From: JAFDVL01 sp963794955
GTDB taxonomy: Bacteria > Acidobacteriota > Blastocatellia > RBC074
Direction of reading: 5' to 3'
Length of the DNA: 64,000 nucleotides
NCBI GenBank assembly: GCA_963794955.1
Contig: CAWCGF010000015.1
Location: 62,001 to 126,000 of the forward strand
Shown: positions 9,457 through 18,066 of the stretch, one piece after another
Layout of the letters: every line of letters starts with the position of its first letter
How positions within the stretch are numbered: position 1 is the stretch's first letter
The notes under the pieces: model-generated
Seen by the model: only the letters and a program-made list of their open reading frames with translations
Told to the model about the DNA's origin: nothing
Database searches by the model: none
Translations under genes and position numbers: made by a program

Positions 9457-10797
9457 ATGCCTTTTTTGCAATGTATCGAACCTGATTGCCAAGCTCAGTT
9501 TGACACGCTTACCCGCATTTACACGTGCGAACGATGCGGCGGCTTGCTGGATTTAAGGCACGAAGTCAAAGCCTTTGCGCCCGATCAATTGAAACAAATT
9601 TGGGATCAACGCCGGGCCTCCCAAGCGACTGCCGATCAGAGCGGCGTGTGGCGCTTTCGGGAGTTGTTACCTGAAGTTGAGGAAGCCCAAATCGTCACAA
9701 TGCTGGAAGGCAACACCCAACTTTTCGATGCCCCGCGTTGCGCGGATTATGCCGGGATGCAACGATTGACTTTCAAACATCTGGGGATGAACCCGACCGG
9801 TTCCTTCAAAGATTTGGGGATGACAACTGGCGTAACGCAGGCCGCAAAACTTGGCGCGGAAAGCGTGGCGTGTGCCAGTACAGGCAACACTTCCGCTTCG
9901 ATGGCGGCCTATGCGGCGCGCGCAGGAATGAAAGCGGTGATCTTTATCCCGTCTGGGCAAATCGCGCTTGGCAAACTTTCCCAAGCCTTGGATTACGGCG
10001 CGACGGTCGTGCAGATTGATGGCGATTTTGATGACGCAATGCGGCTGGTGCGGGAGATTACGAAAGACTCGCCGCTCTATTTGCTCAACTCCGTCAATCC
10101 GTTTCGGCTGGAAGGGCAAAAGACGATTGCGTTTGAAATGCTACAGCAACGTAATTGGCAAGTGCCGGATCGCATCGTTGTGCCAGGCGGCAACTTAGGC
10201 AATTCATCCGCCATTGCCAAAGGCTTGAGTGAATTATTAGCGATGGGCTTGATTGATCGTCTGCCCAAAATCACGATCATCCAAGCGGAAGGTGCCAACC
10301 CCCTCTATCAACTCTGGCAGGAATATTCCTCATCCCAAATCTCAAATCAAACATCTCAAATCCGACTGACCCCGCTCAAAGGCGCAGCCACACTCGCTAC
10401 TGCCATCAAAATCGGCAATCCCGTCTCGTGGCCAAAAGCCTTGCGCGGCTTGCTCAACAGCGGCGGTGAGGTCGAACAAGTCAGCGAACAGGAAATCGCT
10501 GACGCCAAGGCCATGATCGGGCGCGACGGCATCGGGTGTGAACCGGCTTCGGCAGTAACGCTTGCCGGGATCAAAAAAATGGTTGCCGCTCGGCAAATTG
10601 ATCCGGGAGAAAATATTGTCGCGATCCTCACTGGCCACGTCCTCAAAGACCCCGACTATGTGGTGAGCTATCATCGCGGTGCATTGAGCTACACGGATAG
10701 GCGCGGCGAGCAACAGTTCTTAACGGCAAATTTTTCCAGCCAATGGTTGCAGGTCGCGGCGGAGAGTAGTGACATTGAGAAGGCATTGTCTTTATGA
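9457..10797 (+). CDS. thrC: Threonine synthase
   Basis: PLP enzyme converting O-phosphohomoserine to threonine. 446 residues from ATG 9457; a longer open frame upstream overlaps the zinc-ribbon gene and is rejected. A zinc ribbon is at residues 5-30 (two Cys pairs, CIEPDC and CERCGG). The PLP lysine is Lys118 in NPTGSFKDLGMT, followed by the phosphate loop STGNTSASMAAYA. The C-terminal part has GCEPASAVTLAG, typical of the fold. A short Ser/Gln-rich insertion (SSSQISNQTSQI) is encoded by a direct repeat of ATCTCAAATC. Completes a lysC-asd-thrC set; homoserine dehydrogenase and kinase are not in the window. Confidence 0.95.
   Translation: MPFLQCIEPDCQAQFDTLTRIYTCERCGGLLDLRHEVKAFAPDQLKQIWDQRRASQATADQSGVWRFRELLPEVEEAQIVTMLEGNTQLFDAPRCADYAGMQRLTFKHLGMNPTGSFKDLGMTTGVTQAAKLGAESVACASTGNTSASMAAYAARAGMKAVIFIPSGQIALGKLSQALDYGATVVQIDGDFDDAMRLVREITKDSPLYLLNSVNPFRLEGQKTIAFEMLQQRNWQVPDRIVVPGGNLGNSSAIAKGLSELLAMGLIDRLPKITIIQAEGANPLYQLWQEYSSSQISNQTSQIRLTPLKGAATLATAIKIGNPVSWPKALRGLLNSGGEVEQVSEQEIADAKAMIGRDGIGCEPASAVTLAGIKKMVAARQIDPGENIVAILTGHVLKDPDYVVSYHRGALSYTDRRGEQQFLTANFSSQWLQVAAESSDIEKALSL
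10339..10362. repeat. Short direct repeat inside thrC
   Basis: ATCTCAAATC occurs at 10339-10348 and again at 10353-10362, in frame within thrC. It encodes the Ser/Gln-rich loop and looks like a piece of intergenic-type repeat captured inside a coding region. Confidence 0.6.
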
Positions 10798-10942
10798 AGA
10801 CTTGGCCGTTTTGTCTGGCAAAAGATGAATCAAATCGAGCCTCAAAGAATACTACTCCTCGTCGTATTGAAAGGTGAACCTGAGACTGTGGTAACGTTTA
10901 AGTATGACGACCTAAGGTGGACTGAAAAAGCAAGACAAAAAA

Positions 10943-11289
10943 TCACCCTTTTTTAAGGTAGGTTCTGCTCCTTTCTGATCGTCCGTTTTTGCTTGTCAAT
11001 GCTGCCCCCAATGCAACTCCGCAAGCGTCCGATAGCACGCGCTGCCGCGAAATAACCGCGCCACCTTGCCGCAACTTGACGTGCAGCCACTGCGAGCCGT
11101 AATACGAGTGCGCCGTGTATAACTCACCTATGCGGTGTTTCAGCGCGAACTCCTCGGCGCTCGGCCTCGCCGCTTGATAACACAAACTCGCCCGACTCAG
11201 TCCCAATAACTCCACTTGCTTCGTCATTGCGTGCTCAAGCGCCCAATTTCCGCATAGAGTTCTTCGCGTTCGGTGTCGTGTGCCGCGCG
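10943..11289 (-). mobile_element. IS3-family transposase remnant
   Basis: Two short overlapping frames joined by ATGA at 11224-11227 carry an IS3 signature. The first ends with ELYAEIGRLSTQ (C-terminus of OrfA). The second starts MTKQVELLGLSRASLCYQ and continues with LKHRIGELYTAHSYYGSQW (N-terminus of OrfB, the HTH/linker before the DDE core). The catalytic DDE domain is absent and the frame decays into unrelated sequence. No terminal inverted repeats were found. A dead fragment. Confidence 0.8.
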
Positions 11290-11615
11290 CAAGGCTACTG
11301 CTGTCACAGGTTGCGCAAAGTGGCGACGATTGACCCCCAGCAAATACTCCAGCTTGGATTGAAATAGAAAGCTCGTGAACGTGAAGCGGGTTTGAAAATA
11401 ATCGGACGTGGAGTCGAACAGTTTGATTTGAAACTCGGCGTCTTTCAGTTCGGGGAACGAAGCAGTTTTGCCTTCTTCGACTAGGTGGCGCACGCGCGTG
11501 ATGACTTCTTTCTCATCGCGCAGTTCCGCCAGAACATTCGAGCTGGCAATGAAGGCAAGGAAAATCCCTACCCACAGAAGTTGTCGCCTGCGTGTTCGTC
11601 TCCCTTATTTTTCAT
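11290..11615 (-). pseudogene. Exported protein gene, frameshifted at its 5' end and fused into an IS3 remnant
   Basis: The open frame ending at 11224 has no ATG/GTG/TTG start before a very good signal peptide (RRRQLLWVGIFLAFI then SSNVLA). An ATG at 11613-11615 begins MKNKG in a neighbouring frame; a single-base gain at the GGG run would join it to the signal peptide. The mature part (VRHLVEEGKTASFPELKDAEF) is unrecognised. The C-terminus is replaced by transposase sequence at about 11289. Its ATG overlaps the stop of the upstream gene (ATGAAAAATAA), so it was probably the second gene of a pair. Confidence 0.6.
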
Positions 11616-12042
11616 CTTTGGGATACCAACCAGCAGGCTGAATAGTGAGGTCGTAGACTTTGCGAAAGTCGGCCATGTGATTGAGGGTTTCCTCGATTTT
11701 GGCGGATTTCTCCAGGGTCTCTTGTTTCCAGAATTTCAGTTCCACTGTCCCCATCACCATATACTTATTGCCGACCATCTCAGGCGCAAGCTGACTGAAT
11801 AGCGTGGCCAGGTTTTCTTCCACTTCATGCTGATGCGCAACGATCAATTCGCAGCGCGAGCAGTATTTGCAGGTCTTCCCCAGGATCACCGGCCCCCAAT
11901 CCATGACGTGAATGAAGAGTGGGAATTTCCGTTGATGCGTCTGCTTTTTGCAAAATGGACACGAACTAATGCGCTCGTACTGATATTGGTTCAGGATGAA
12001 TTTGTATTTCGGGGGGAGTTTGCCAATTCTTTTTTGCTTCAT
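11605..12042 (-). CDS. Hypothetical protein with zinc-ribbon cysteines
   Basis: 145 residues, family not recognised. Two CxxC-type pairs are visible: SCPFCKK near residue 28 and CKYCSRC near residue 60; with HVMDWG between them they suggest a zinc-ribbon or treble-clef site. The C-terminal half is helical and charged (FWKQETLEKSAKIEETLNHM). No signal peptide, so probably cytoplasmic. It overlaps the start of the broken exported-protein gene downstream. It is intact in a region of decay. Confidence 0.65.
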   Translation of the reverse strand: MKQKRIGKLPPKYKFILNQYQYERISSCPFCKKQTHQRKFPLFIHVMDWGPVILGKTCKYCSRCELIVAHQHEVEENLATLFSQLAPEMVGNKYMVMGTVELKFWKQETLEKSAKIEETLNHMADFRKVYDLTIQPAGWYPKDEK

Positions 12043-12133
12043 AGTATGATAGTGAGATCGGAAACGGGTAGACCATCTAACGCCACATTAGGCGTGCTCC
12101 ATAGATCAGTCATGGCATTTTCTTATAAACATG

Positions 12134-12860
12134 CTATAGAGCAGTAATCACCAGGGAGCTATTGTTCCAATTGGGCGGATCAAACCAACCATCATTGATG
12201 GCTTTGAACCAATTCAGGTTGCGCAAGTTATACTGCGCTGTGCAAATCAAACAATGTGGAATTACAAAGATTTTCCACGAAGGCGAATAAGATAGTTGCT
12301 TAACGGCATTGTATATCACAATGCTTGTACCCTATTTTATTCTTTCTGCTCTGTTTCGAACCGGGAAAAAGAGCTAGATGAAGAGGGAGTGCCCCCAGAA
12401 ATCTCCCAAGCAATTTTATTTCTGCGTCTTTGGAAGTCTGCATCCCTTGATGTTGAGATAGTGCGTTTAATATCGTCTGTAGCTCAGCGTAAGATGGCCA
12501 GAGATCGGAGCGATCAAGTACAAGGTGGATGTTACTAAATGATTTGACATTGTCCAAGTTAGTGGGGAAGGTGATTTTATAGTAGATTTTACAGGAAGGA
12601 ACTCCATCTCACTGCCTGAAACGAAGGCTGATCCAGGAGACCAGGTTCCTTCATCTCCGCCTATGTTTAGTGCCGCAAGAAAATTCCCCCAATTACTAGA
12701 CTGACAGCACCTTGTGTGTTCCAAACCAGCAATGCGTAGGGTTCCGGCATTCGTGAAGCAGTTCGAAAGATTCAATTATACTGTTGATAAATCATCAGGT
12801 AGCTATCCTTATTTCTTGCAACCCATTGTTCCATTTCGTGCTCCCAGTTCTACGATTATG
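12134..12860 (-). pseudogene. Degraded open frames, unknown product
   Basis: Several overlapping minus-strand fragments read protein-like when joined across shifts. One join is near 12570 at a CCCC run: FLPVKSTIK continues as NVKSFSNIHLVLDRSDLWPS, followed by YAELQTILNALSQHQG. Shorter pieces follow to 12134. No start codon, family or signal can be assigned. Composition is more AT-rich than flanking genes, which suggests acquired and now decaying DNA. Confidence 0.35.
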
Positions 12861-12864
12861 GAAT

Positions 12865-13027
12865 AATTATTTGAAGAGTGTGCGTAATTCAGAAGCGAAA
12901 ATCGCCAATTACTGGGCTTTTCTGAGATTTTTTCGAGCACAAGAAATTTAAGCGTCACGAAACTGCTGCAGACTCACGAAATCCCTATAAATAAAGGCTC
13001 CGAATTACGCACATTCTTCAATTATTT
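12865..13027. mobile_element. MITE-like element, 147 bp, with 8-bp direct repeats
   Basis: Body 12873-13019. The left end GAAGAGTGTGCGTAATTC and the right end (reverse complement) GAAGAATGTGCGTAATTC are terminal inverted repeats with one mismatch in 18. Both ends are flanked by the identical 8-mer AATTATTT (12865-12872 and 13020-13027), a target-site duplication. The interior has no reading frame, so the element is non-autonomous. The parent transposase family cannot be named from the ends alone; 8-bp duplications fit several IS families. Confidence 0.8.
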
Positions 13028-13234
13028 AAGCACCCGCTGGAATGGAATCCGAACAGAATTAGGCCGCAAACGGATATTTCTACTAATAGAAACTTTCGCC
13101 TTCTCTATTTGGGGTTCCAGCATCAGCTTACGGAGCCAATCCTTCTCCCACATTGGTTAAGGTCTCTCTCCGCGCTTCTTCGTGCGAATCATTTGAAGCC
13201 CTATTTCTGATTTCTAGCAATATGGGACGAAGCC

Positions 13235-13266
13235 GAGTATAGGACTGGCTGAAAGTGAATTCAATG
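13235..13266 (+). repeat. Imperfect direct repeat, copy 1
   Basis: GTATAGGACTGGCTGAAAG and following bases match 14948-14980 closely (AGGRCTGGCTGAAA, then TGAATWCAATG). The two copies flank the frameshifted secreted-protein gene at 13383-14858. Confidence 0.65.
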
Positions 13267-13293
13267 GCTTTGTAAAAAGTCTGAAAACAATGT

Positions 13294-13367
13294 TGCAGTA
13301 CGGGGACATGAGCGACCTGCATCTCGGCAAGGGACGCGCTCCGATAGGCTCAGGTCGCTCACGCTCG
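13294..13367. repeat. Palindromic repeat family, copy A
   Basis: Left arm TGCAGTACGGGGACATGAGC and right arm AGGCTCAGGTCGCTCAC (13347-13363) pair as GAGCGACCTG / CAGGTCGCTC. Related copies are at 16162-16275 and 38721-38810. The copy lies just downstream of the stop codon of the minus-strand gene at 13383. Confidence 0.65.
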
Positions 13368-13382
13368 CGCGTGCTTTGCGGT

Positions 13383-14858
13383 CTAACGACGCCCCAATAT
13401 TGCCCGGACAATTGAGTACAACGGGCCTGGATCGCCAGCAGCCTGCTCGATCAACTCCTGCCCCGCCTTCTCTGTACCCGCCTCAATCTCGCGGTTCAGA
13501 TCGGCGGCCCGCGTGATGGCTGGCGCGCCCGAGGATTGAGCCGTTGCTAACGCATACGTCATAAAATCGGGAAGCACTTCCAGCGCGCGCTTCTCAGTTT
13601 GGATCAGACGGTTGAGCGTCTGCCACTGTTGGCCAGCGGGCAAGACCGATTTGCGTAACTCATAGAGTTGGACGACCAGGTTCCTGTCCATCTTTTGCAT
13701 AATGCCATTAGCGCGCAGGAACCGCTTCACTTCCGGGATCACCACCTCGTCGCGAAAGGTTTCCAGTATGTAAGCTTCGGCCATCGCCCGCGCTGCATTT
13801 GCGCCCGCACGATAGCCGTTGGAGGCCGCATAGCTGGTGCGCGATTGCACTTTGCTGTACAGGGCTTCGACTGCGCTCAGGTTGTTTTCATCCCCGCCGA
13901 CGGCGGCTTCGAGCGCCCCGATGCGCGAGGTTGCTTTCTGCAAGACCCAGGCGACTTCGTCGTACTCGCGCTTGCGGGCATTGTACTTCGCCGTAACGAC
14001 CTCGAATTCTGGGATCAGTGCCTCGCTGGCCGTGACCTTATTGTCCACACTACCAGTGGGTGTGGGACGCGGCCCGGTGGATACGAAACATTGAGGGGGG
14101 CAGGCCCCATCGGGCGCGAGACTTGTACGTTAACTGGCTCAATGGGAATACTCATAGGTTCGCGCATCGCAGTCTTGCGCTGCGACAAGGTCTGAGCGTT
14201 GACCAGTAAGGCTCCCGGTGGGCTGGCTACGGTCAACCACTGCAACGTTTCCGTGGCGGCGCGGTCAGCGCGGGCGTGCAGACGGTCGGCGACAGCCTCC
14301 ACCAAGGTGATGACGCGCTCTTGCGCTTCGGCACGGGCAAGTTCGCGGGACAGGTTTTCATTCGCCTCGCGCAAGGTTTTGGGGAGGACGGCGGCGCGGG
14401 CTTTCAGCTCGCGTTCGCGCACATAGACGGTTTGGAGTTGCGACTTATCCTCTATTATCCGCCGCACCAAACGGTCGCTATCGAAGGCCAGGTTATTGAG
14501 TTTGAAGGAAGCGCCCATGAACAGCGCGTCGGCCTGCCGCGACAATTCCTCCAGCGTCTGAGGCGCGGGCTTTCCGTCAACCATCGTAGGGACCAAAAGC
14601 ACGCAGGCGCGCCAGCACCGCTTCATACCGTACTCGACTTACCTGAAACGGATCAGGCACGTAAGTCGGCGGCGGCGGATCATTGCAGGGTCGGTATTGG
14701 CCCGGGCCGTAGTAGCACATCACCGGCCCCACGGGGACGCCGGACTGCGCGAATGATCGTAAGGGCATTACTACCGCAGCGCACAGCAGCGACGACATCA
14801 CGACTGGCATCAATCGCTGCCGTATCCGGCAAGCGCCTGCGTTCATCATAATCTGCAT
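13383..14858 (-). pseudogene. Secreted coiled-coil protein gene with two frameshifts
   Basis: Three overlapping frames form one ancestral protein of about 490 residues. Piece 1 (14858-14577) starts at ATG after AAGGAG and has a signal peptide (VVMSSLLCAAVVMPLRSFA) and a Pro-rich stretch. Piece 2 (14626-14015) is helical (KTLREANENLSRELARAEAQ). Piece 3 (14048-13383) is helical with YNARKREYDEVAWVLQKA. The joins lie near 14580 and near 14090, the latter by a CCCCCC run; upstream of piece 3 the frame reads a natural Pro-rich linker (GPRPTPTGSVDNK). The family is not recognised. Flanked by direct repeats at 13235 and 14948. Confidence 0.65.
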
Positions 14859-14947
14859 AGCTTTCTCCTTGAATTATTCCCGCGAAGATTTTAGGAACTG
14901 AGGCAAGCTGTCTAAAACACTGCTTTTGAGTTAATGCGAGGCGAGGC

Positions 14948-14980
14948 GAAGTATAGGGCTGGCTGAAACTGAATACAATG
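14948..14980 (+). repeat. Imperfect direct repeat, copy 2
   Basis: GTATAGGGCTGGCTGAAAC and following bases match copy 1 at 13235-13266. Located just upstream of the secreted-protein gene start at 14858. Confidence 0.65.
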
Positions 14981-14997
14981 ATTTTCATAGTCTCGGA

Positions 14998-15052
14998 AAG
15001 TCTGGAAAACTCCAGGGAAGTCTGGAGAACTTTCGTAGACTTTTCCAGACTT
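14998..15052. repeat. Inverted and direct AAGTCTGGAAAA repeats
   Basis: AAGTCTGGAAAA (14998-15009) and TTTTCCAGACTT (15041-15052) are a perfect 12-bp inverted pair. A third, direct copy (AAGTCTGGAGAAC, from 15018) sits in the loop. It lies right after the stop of the VWFA-related gene on the minus strand, so it may help end that transcript, though there is no clean T-run. Confidence 0.6.
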
Positions 15053-15055
15053 CTC

Positions 15056-16141
15056 TCATTTAGCAATGTAACCGGGTCGGGTTTTCGCTTTTGCGCCTGC
15101 CTGCTTGACGCGGATGGCGATCTTGCGAAAGGTACCATCCGCTTGCCCATTGCGAGGGTAATAGGCGAGCGTGTACAGCAAGTGCAATTCGGCGGCGACG
15201 CGTTGAAAGACGCCTTCCAACTCCTCCTCACGATCAACCGGAAAGACTGCGCCGTTGGTTTGTTCGGCAACTGAGTTGAGTTGCTGATCCGCGATAGCGT
15301 ATTGCTGCTCGGCGCGCTGGTTGAGGTCAGCAAAAATATTACGTCGAATCTGATCTCCGGGGCCATTTCCGGTCGGCAGATAGCGGGTCGGAATTTCAAA
15401 CCGTGTATTCAATCGCAGCGGGTAAATTGTCACTTCTTCTTCCGCCGCACGCGCGAGCAATTCCTCAAACGTATGCAGGGAGCGCTTCGGCAAACTCGTC
15501 AACTGACCATTGATTCTGATCTTGAGGTCTGCCAACGGGCTGTTGGGATCGGTGAAGAGCGGCGGTGGCGGTTTGCGCAGGATGGTATTGTCTACGCCAT
15601 CGGTCAGTACGACGATGGCCTTGCGCGCGTCTTTGACTTGCGCCAGGTGATCCAGCGTATTCCACATCGCGTCGTAATAAGATGTCGCGCCTTTGATGTC
15701 CTTGATCTTCTCGACAGCTTTTTTGAGTTTTTTGCGATCTTTGGTGAAATCGGCCAGCAGGTAATATTGATCAGTGAAGGCGGCAACCGCGACCCTGTCT
15801 TCGGGCACGAGCGTTTCCAGAAAGCGTTGCGCCGCCTTCATCATCAGCTTGCGTTTCTTTTCGGTGCTGCCGCTCAGGTCAAGGAGCAGGATTAAGCTGA
15901 CAGGTGCGGTGACTGGCTGAAAATAGGCGATTTCTTGCGCCTGCCCATCTTCGGTGATGGCAAAGTCTTCCTGCTTGAGATTTGAGACGGCTTTGCCACG
16001 AGCATCCAGCACTTTGACGTTGAGGTTGATGAGGCGCGTGTCAATTTTCAGGACTTCGCCATCCGGTTTTGGCGGCAGCGTTTGGGCGGTAATGGAAGTG
16101 AGGAGGAGAAGAAAGAGAGAAATGAGAATGGTAATTCGCAC
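15056..16141 (-). CDS. VWFA-related protein of the acidobacterial type
   Basis: 361 residues with a signal peptide (ILISLFLLLLTSITAQ). Residues about 25-75 are a small N-terminal domain (LNVKVLDARGKAVSNLKQED), then a von Willebrand A domain. The MIDAS metal site is visible as DLSGSTEKK and TDGVDNT. This matches the VWFA-related domain described in Acidobacteria. The product is probably periplasmic or surface-exposed and binds a protein partner through the metal site. The C-terminal part (LHLLYTLAYYPRNGQADGTF) is the usual end of this family. Downstream of its stop is the AAGTCTGG repeat. Confidence 0.9.
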   Translation of the reverse strand: MRITILISLFLLLLTSITAQTLPPKPDGEVLKIDTRLINLNVKVLDARGKAVSNLKQEDFAITEDGQAQEIAYFQPVTAPVSLILLLDLSGSTEKKRKLMMKAAQRFLETLVPEDRVAVAAFTDQYYLLADFTKDRKKLKKAVEKIKDIKGATSYYDAMWNTLDHLAQVKDARKAIVVLTDGVDNTILRKPPPPLFTDPNSPLADLKIRINGQLTSLPKRSLHTFEELLARAAEEEVTIYPLRLNTRFEIPTRYLPTGNGPGDQIRRNIFADLNQRAEQQYAIADQQLNSVAEQTNGAVFPVDREEELEGVFQRVAAELHLLYTLAYYPRNGQADGTFRKIAIRVKQAGAKAKTRPGYIAK

Positions 16142-16161
16142 GGCCTGGCCTCCTGGTAAAA

Positions 16162-16275
16162 TGCAGGATGGGGACTATGAGCGCCCCGTATTTTTGAATG
16201 GAAACCCGCGAGATAAATCGAAAGTGCTGATTTATCAAGGCTCCGGTCGCTCACACTCCCCATCCTGCAACATCT
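16162..16275. repeat. Palindromic repeat family, copy B
   Basis: Left arm TGCAGGATGGGGACTATGAG (16162-16181) and right arm CTCACACTCCCCATCCTGCA (16250-16269) are near-perfect inverted repeats. The 41 bases 16235-16275 resemble 38770-38810 (shared core GGTCGCTCACACTC). The right arm runs into the stop codon of the minus-strand cytochrome gene. Confidence 0.75.
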
Positions 16276-17935
16276 ATTGCCCGCCGCTGGCAGCCTCTTT
16301 GAGCTTCTTATTACGAAACGCGCCGCCGTCAAATTCAATCAAGCGTTCGATCACTTCGCCTTTGTCGTTGCGGATGAACGTGACCTCGTTTTCGGTATCC
16401 AGCATGCGGAATTTGTCTTTACCGATGGACGCTAACTCAAGCCTCGTTTTGCCATCGGCGGCAATGTTGATGAGCTTACCGCCTTCGCGCACGATGCTAA
16501 TGACGCGCCCTTCGCCACGATCATACGTGCCAATGTAATCGGCAAACACCTCCGGGTCAATCTGTACCAGCGCCGGCCATTCCGACGCGTAATCCATAAA
16601 TCCGATCATCATTTCATCGTAGGTCGGTTCCCCGTAGCGGACCTCCTTGCTCGGATCAGGATTGAATTTATTCTTAGCGGAATTGTCGAAGTAGCCAGTG
16701 ACCATGACTTTGCTGCCTTTGGGCAAGAGCTTGGGAGTCTTGAGCACATAGGTTGTTTGCCAGGCGAAGCTGTAATTCGGCACGTTCAGCAATATTTCGG
16801 TTTTGCCATCGGGATAAGTGACTTTGTACTCCATTGCCGCGCCACGATAGTGCATATGTGGCGAGAAGTTATAAACCGTCGTATCACGCCATGCCGTCCA
16901 TTCGGCAGTGACTTTGTGCTTCTCAGCGCCAGGCGGAATCTTGAAAAACATATTGGCCACGCTCTTGGTGGTCAGCACTTTTTGCGGCTGCTCTTTGGCA
17001 AAGACCAGGCCGATCAGCGAACGATCTTTTTGGACGGAGCCAGCGACTTTAGAATAGTGAACTTGCAAACGAATTGTTGCACCTGCCGGGACTTTTTTGG
17101 CAGTTCCTGGTTCCCAGACATCCGGGTTTCTGCCCGGAGCATACGCCGCCAGAAAATCATCTACTCCATTGAAGCCGCGCAAATTCTGCGGGATGTCCAC
17201 GCTATTATCATAAACCGGCGTGGTTGGCTTGGAACGAATCAGCAAACCGTCCCGATACCAGGGCGTATTTTTGAGCGACATTTCGATGGCTTTGTCTTTG
17301 GCCTCTTTCTTCACTTTAGACAACGAAGCCGCACCCGGAGGCACAATGAGCGCAATGATGTGATGCACGATCTTGCGGTTGCCAGGACGCGCTTCGGCCA
17401 TTTGAATGTATTTGTCTTCGGTGAAATTCGTCGGGATTTCAAAGTATTGATATTCATCCGGCCCACTGGCATCCAGCGTGTAATCTTCGTCCATCACCAA
17501 CACGACATCGGGCTTCGGGATGTTCCAACCTTCCGTGAATTTCGGGGCGGGCGGCAGGTCTTTAGCATTGCCTTCGACCGCGCCGCCATCTACCCAGGCG
17601 ACGATAGTTTTGATTTCGGCCTCGCTCAAGCGACGATCATTGGCAAATTGCCCAAAATGCGGATCGGCGTGCCAGGGCGGCATCTCGCGGCTGACGACTT
17701 TTTCGCGGATGGATTTTGCCCACGGGCGCGTTTCCTTGTAGGTCAACGTCGAGAACGGAGCCGTTTCGCCAGGACGATGACATTCGGCGCATTTGGCATG
17801 GAAGATTGGCGCGACATCTTTGTTGTAGGTGACGGTTTTCGCGGCAGGCTTTTTGCTGCTTGCTTCAGTGGCAGCAAACGTGAGCGCGGCGGCCAGCGCA
17901 CTCAACACAATGGCAATCGTAACTATTCGCTTCAT
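16274..17935 (-). CDS. Cytochrome c / copper type II monooxygenase-like fusion protein
   Basis: 553 residues from ATG 17935, preceded by AAGGA. Signal peptide (VTIAIVLSALAAALTFAAT). Residues about 40-120 contain one c-type haem site, CAECH, in YNKDVAPIFHAKCAECHRPG, with a distal MPPWHADPHFG. The central part carries histidine pairs typical of the PHM-type copper monooxygenase fold: RKIVHHIIALI, QVHYSK and FSPHMHYRGAAMEY. A small C-terminal domain (VFADYIGTYDRGEGRVISI) resembles DUF3471-like lipocalin ends. Periplasmic, probably an oxidoreductase in which the haem feeds the copper site; the substrate is unknown. Proteins of this build are frequent in Acidobacteria and Planctomycetes. Confidence 0.85.
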   Translation of the reverse strand: MKRIVTIAIVLSALAAALTFAATEASSKKPAAKTVTYNKDVAPIFHAKCAECHRPGETAPFSTLTYKETRPWAKSIREKVVSREMPPWHADPHFGQFANDRRLSEAEIKTIVAWVDGGAVEGNAKDLPPAPKFTEGWNIPKPDVVLVMDEDYTLDASGPDEYQYFEIPTNFTEDKYIQMAEARPGNRKIVHHIIALIVPPGAASLSKVKKEAKDKAIEMSLKNTPWYRDGLLIRSKPTTPVYDNSVDIPQNLRGFNGVDDFLAAYAPGRNPDVWEPGTAKKVPAGATIRLQVHYSKVAGSVQKDRSLIGLVFAKEQPQKVLTTKSVANMFFKIPPGAEKHKVTAEWTAWRDTTVYNFSPHMHYRGAAMEYKVTYPDGKTEILLNVPNYSFAWQTTYVLKTPKLLPKGSKVMVTGYFDNSAKNKFNPDPSKEVRYGEPTYDEMMIGFMDYASEWPALVQIDPEVFADYIGTYDRGEGRVISIVREGGKLINIAADGKTRLELASIGKDKFRMLDTENEVTFIRNDKGEVIERLIEFDGGAFRNKKLKEAASGGQ

Positions 17936-18066
17936 CGTTTGGCATCCTTCCGTGGTTAGAGAGTCATAGACAGATGGGCAGCGCGAAGTTTCGCGCCGCC
18001 CAGGATTGTGGCAAAACACTCACCCATTGCCTAGTAAAATTAAGCTACAGGGACGATTTGCTTATC

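Noticed and set aside
14680..15399. 239-codon minus-strand frame
   Set aside because: Spans the AAGTCTGG repeat, the VWFA gene in another frame and the start of the secreted-protein gene; not protein-like.
16757..17959. 400-codon open frame on the plus strand
   Set aside because: Antisense to the cytochrome/monooxygenase gene, with biased composition only.
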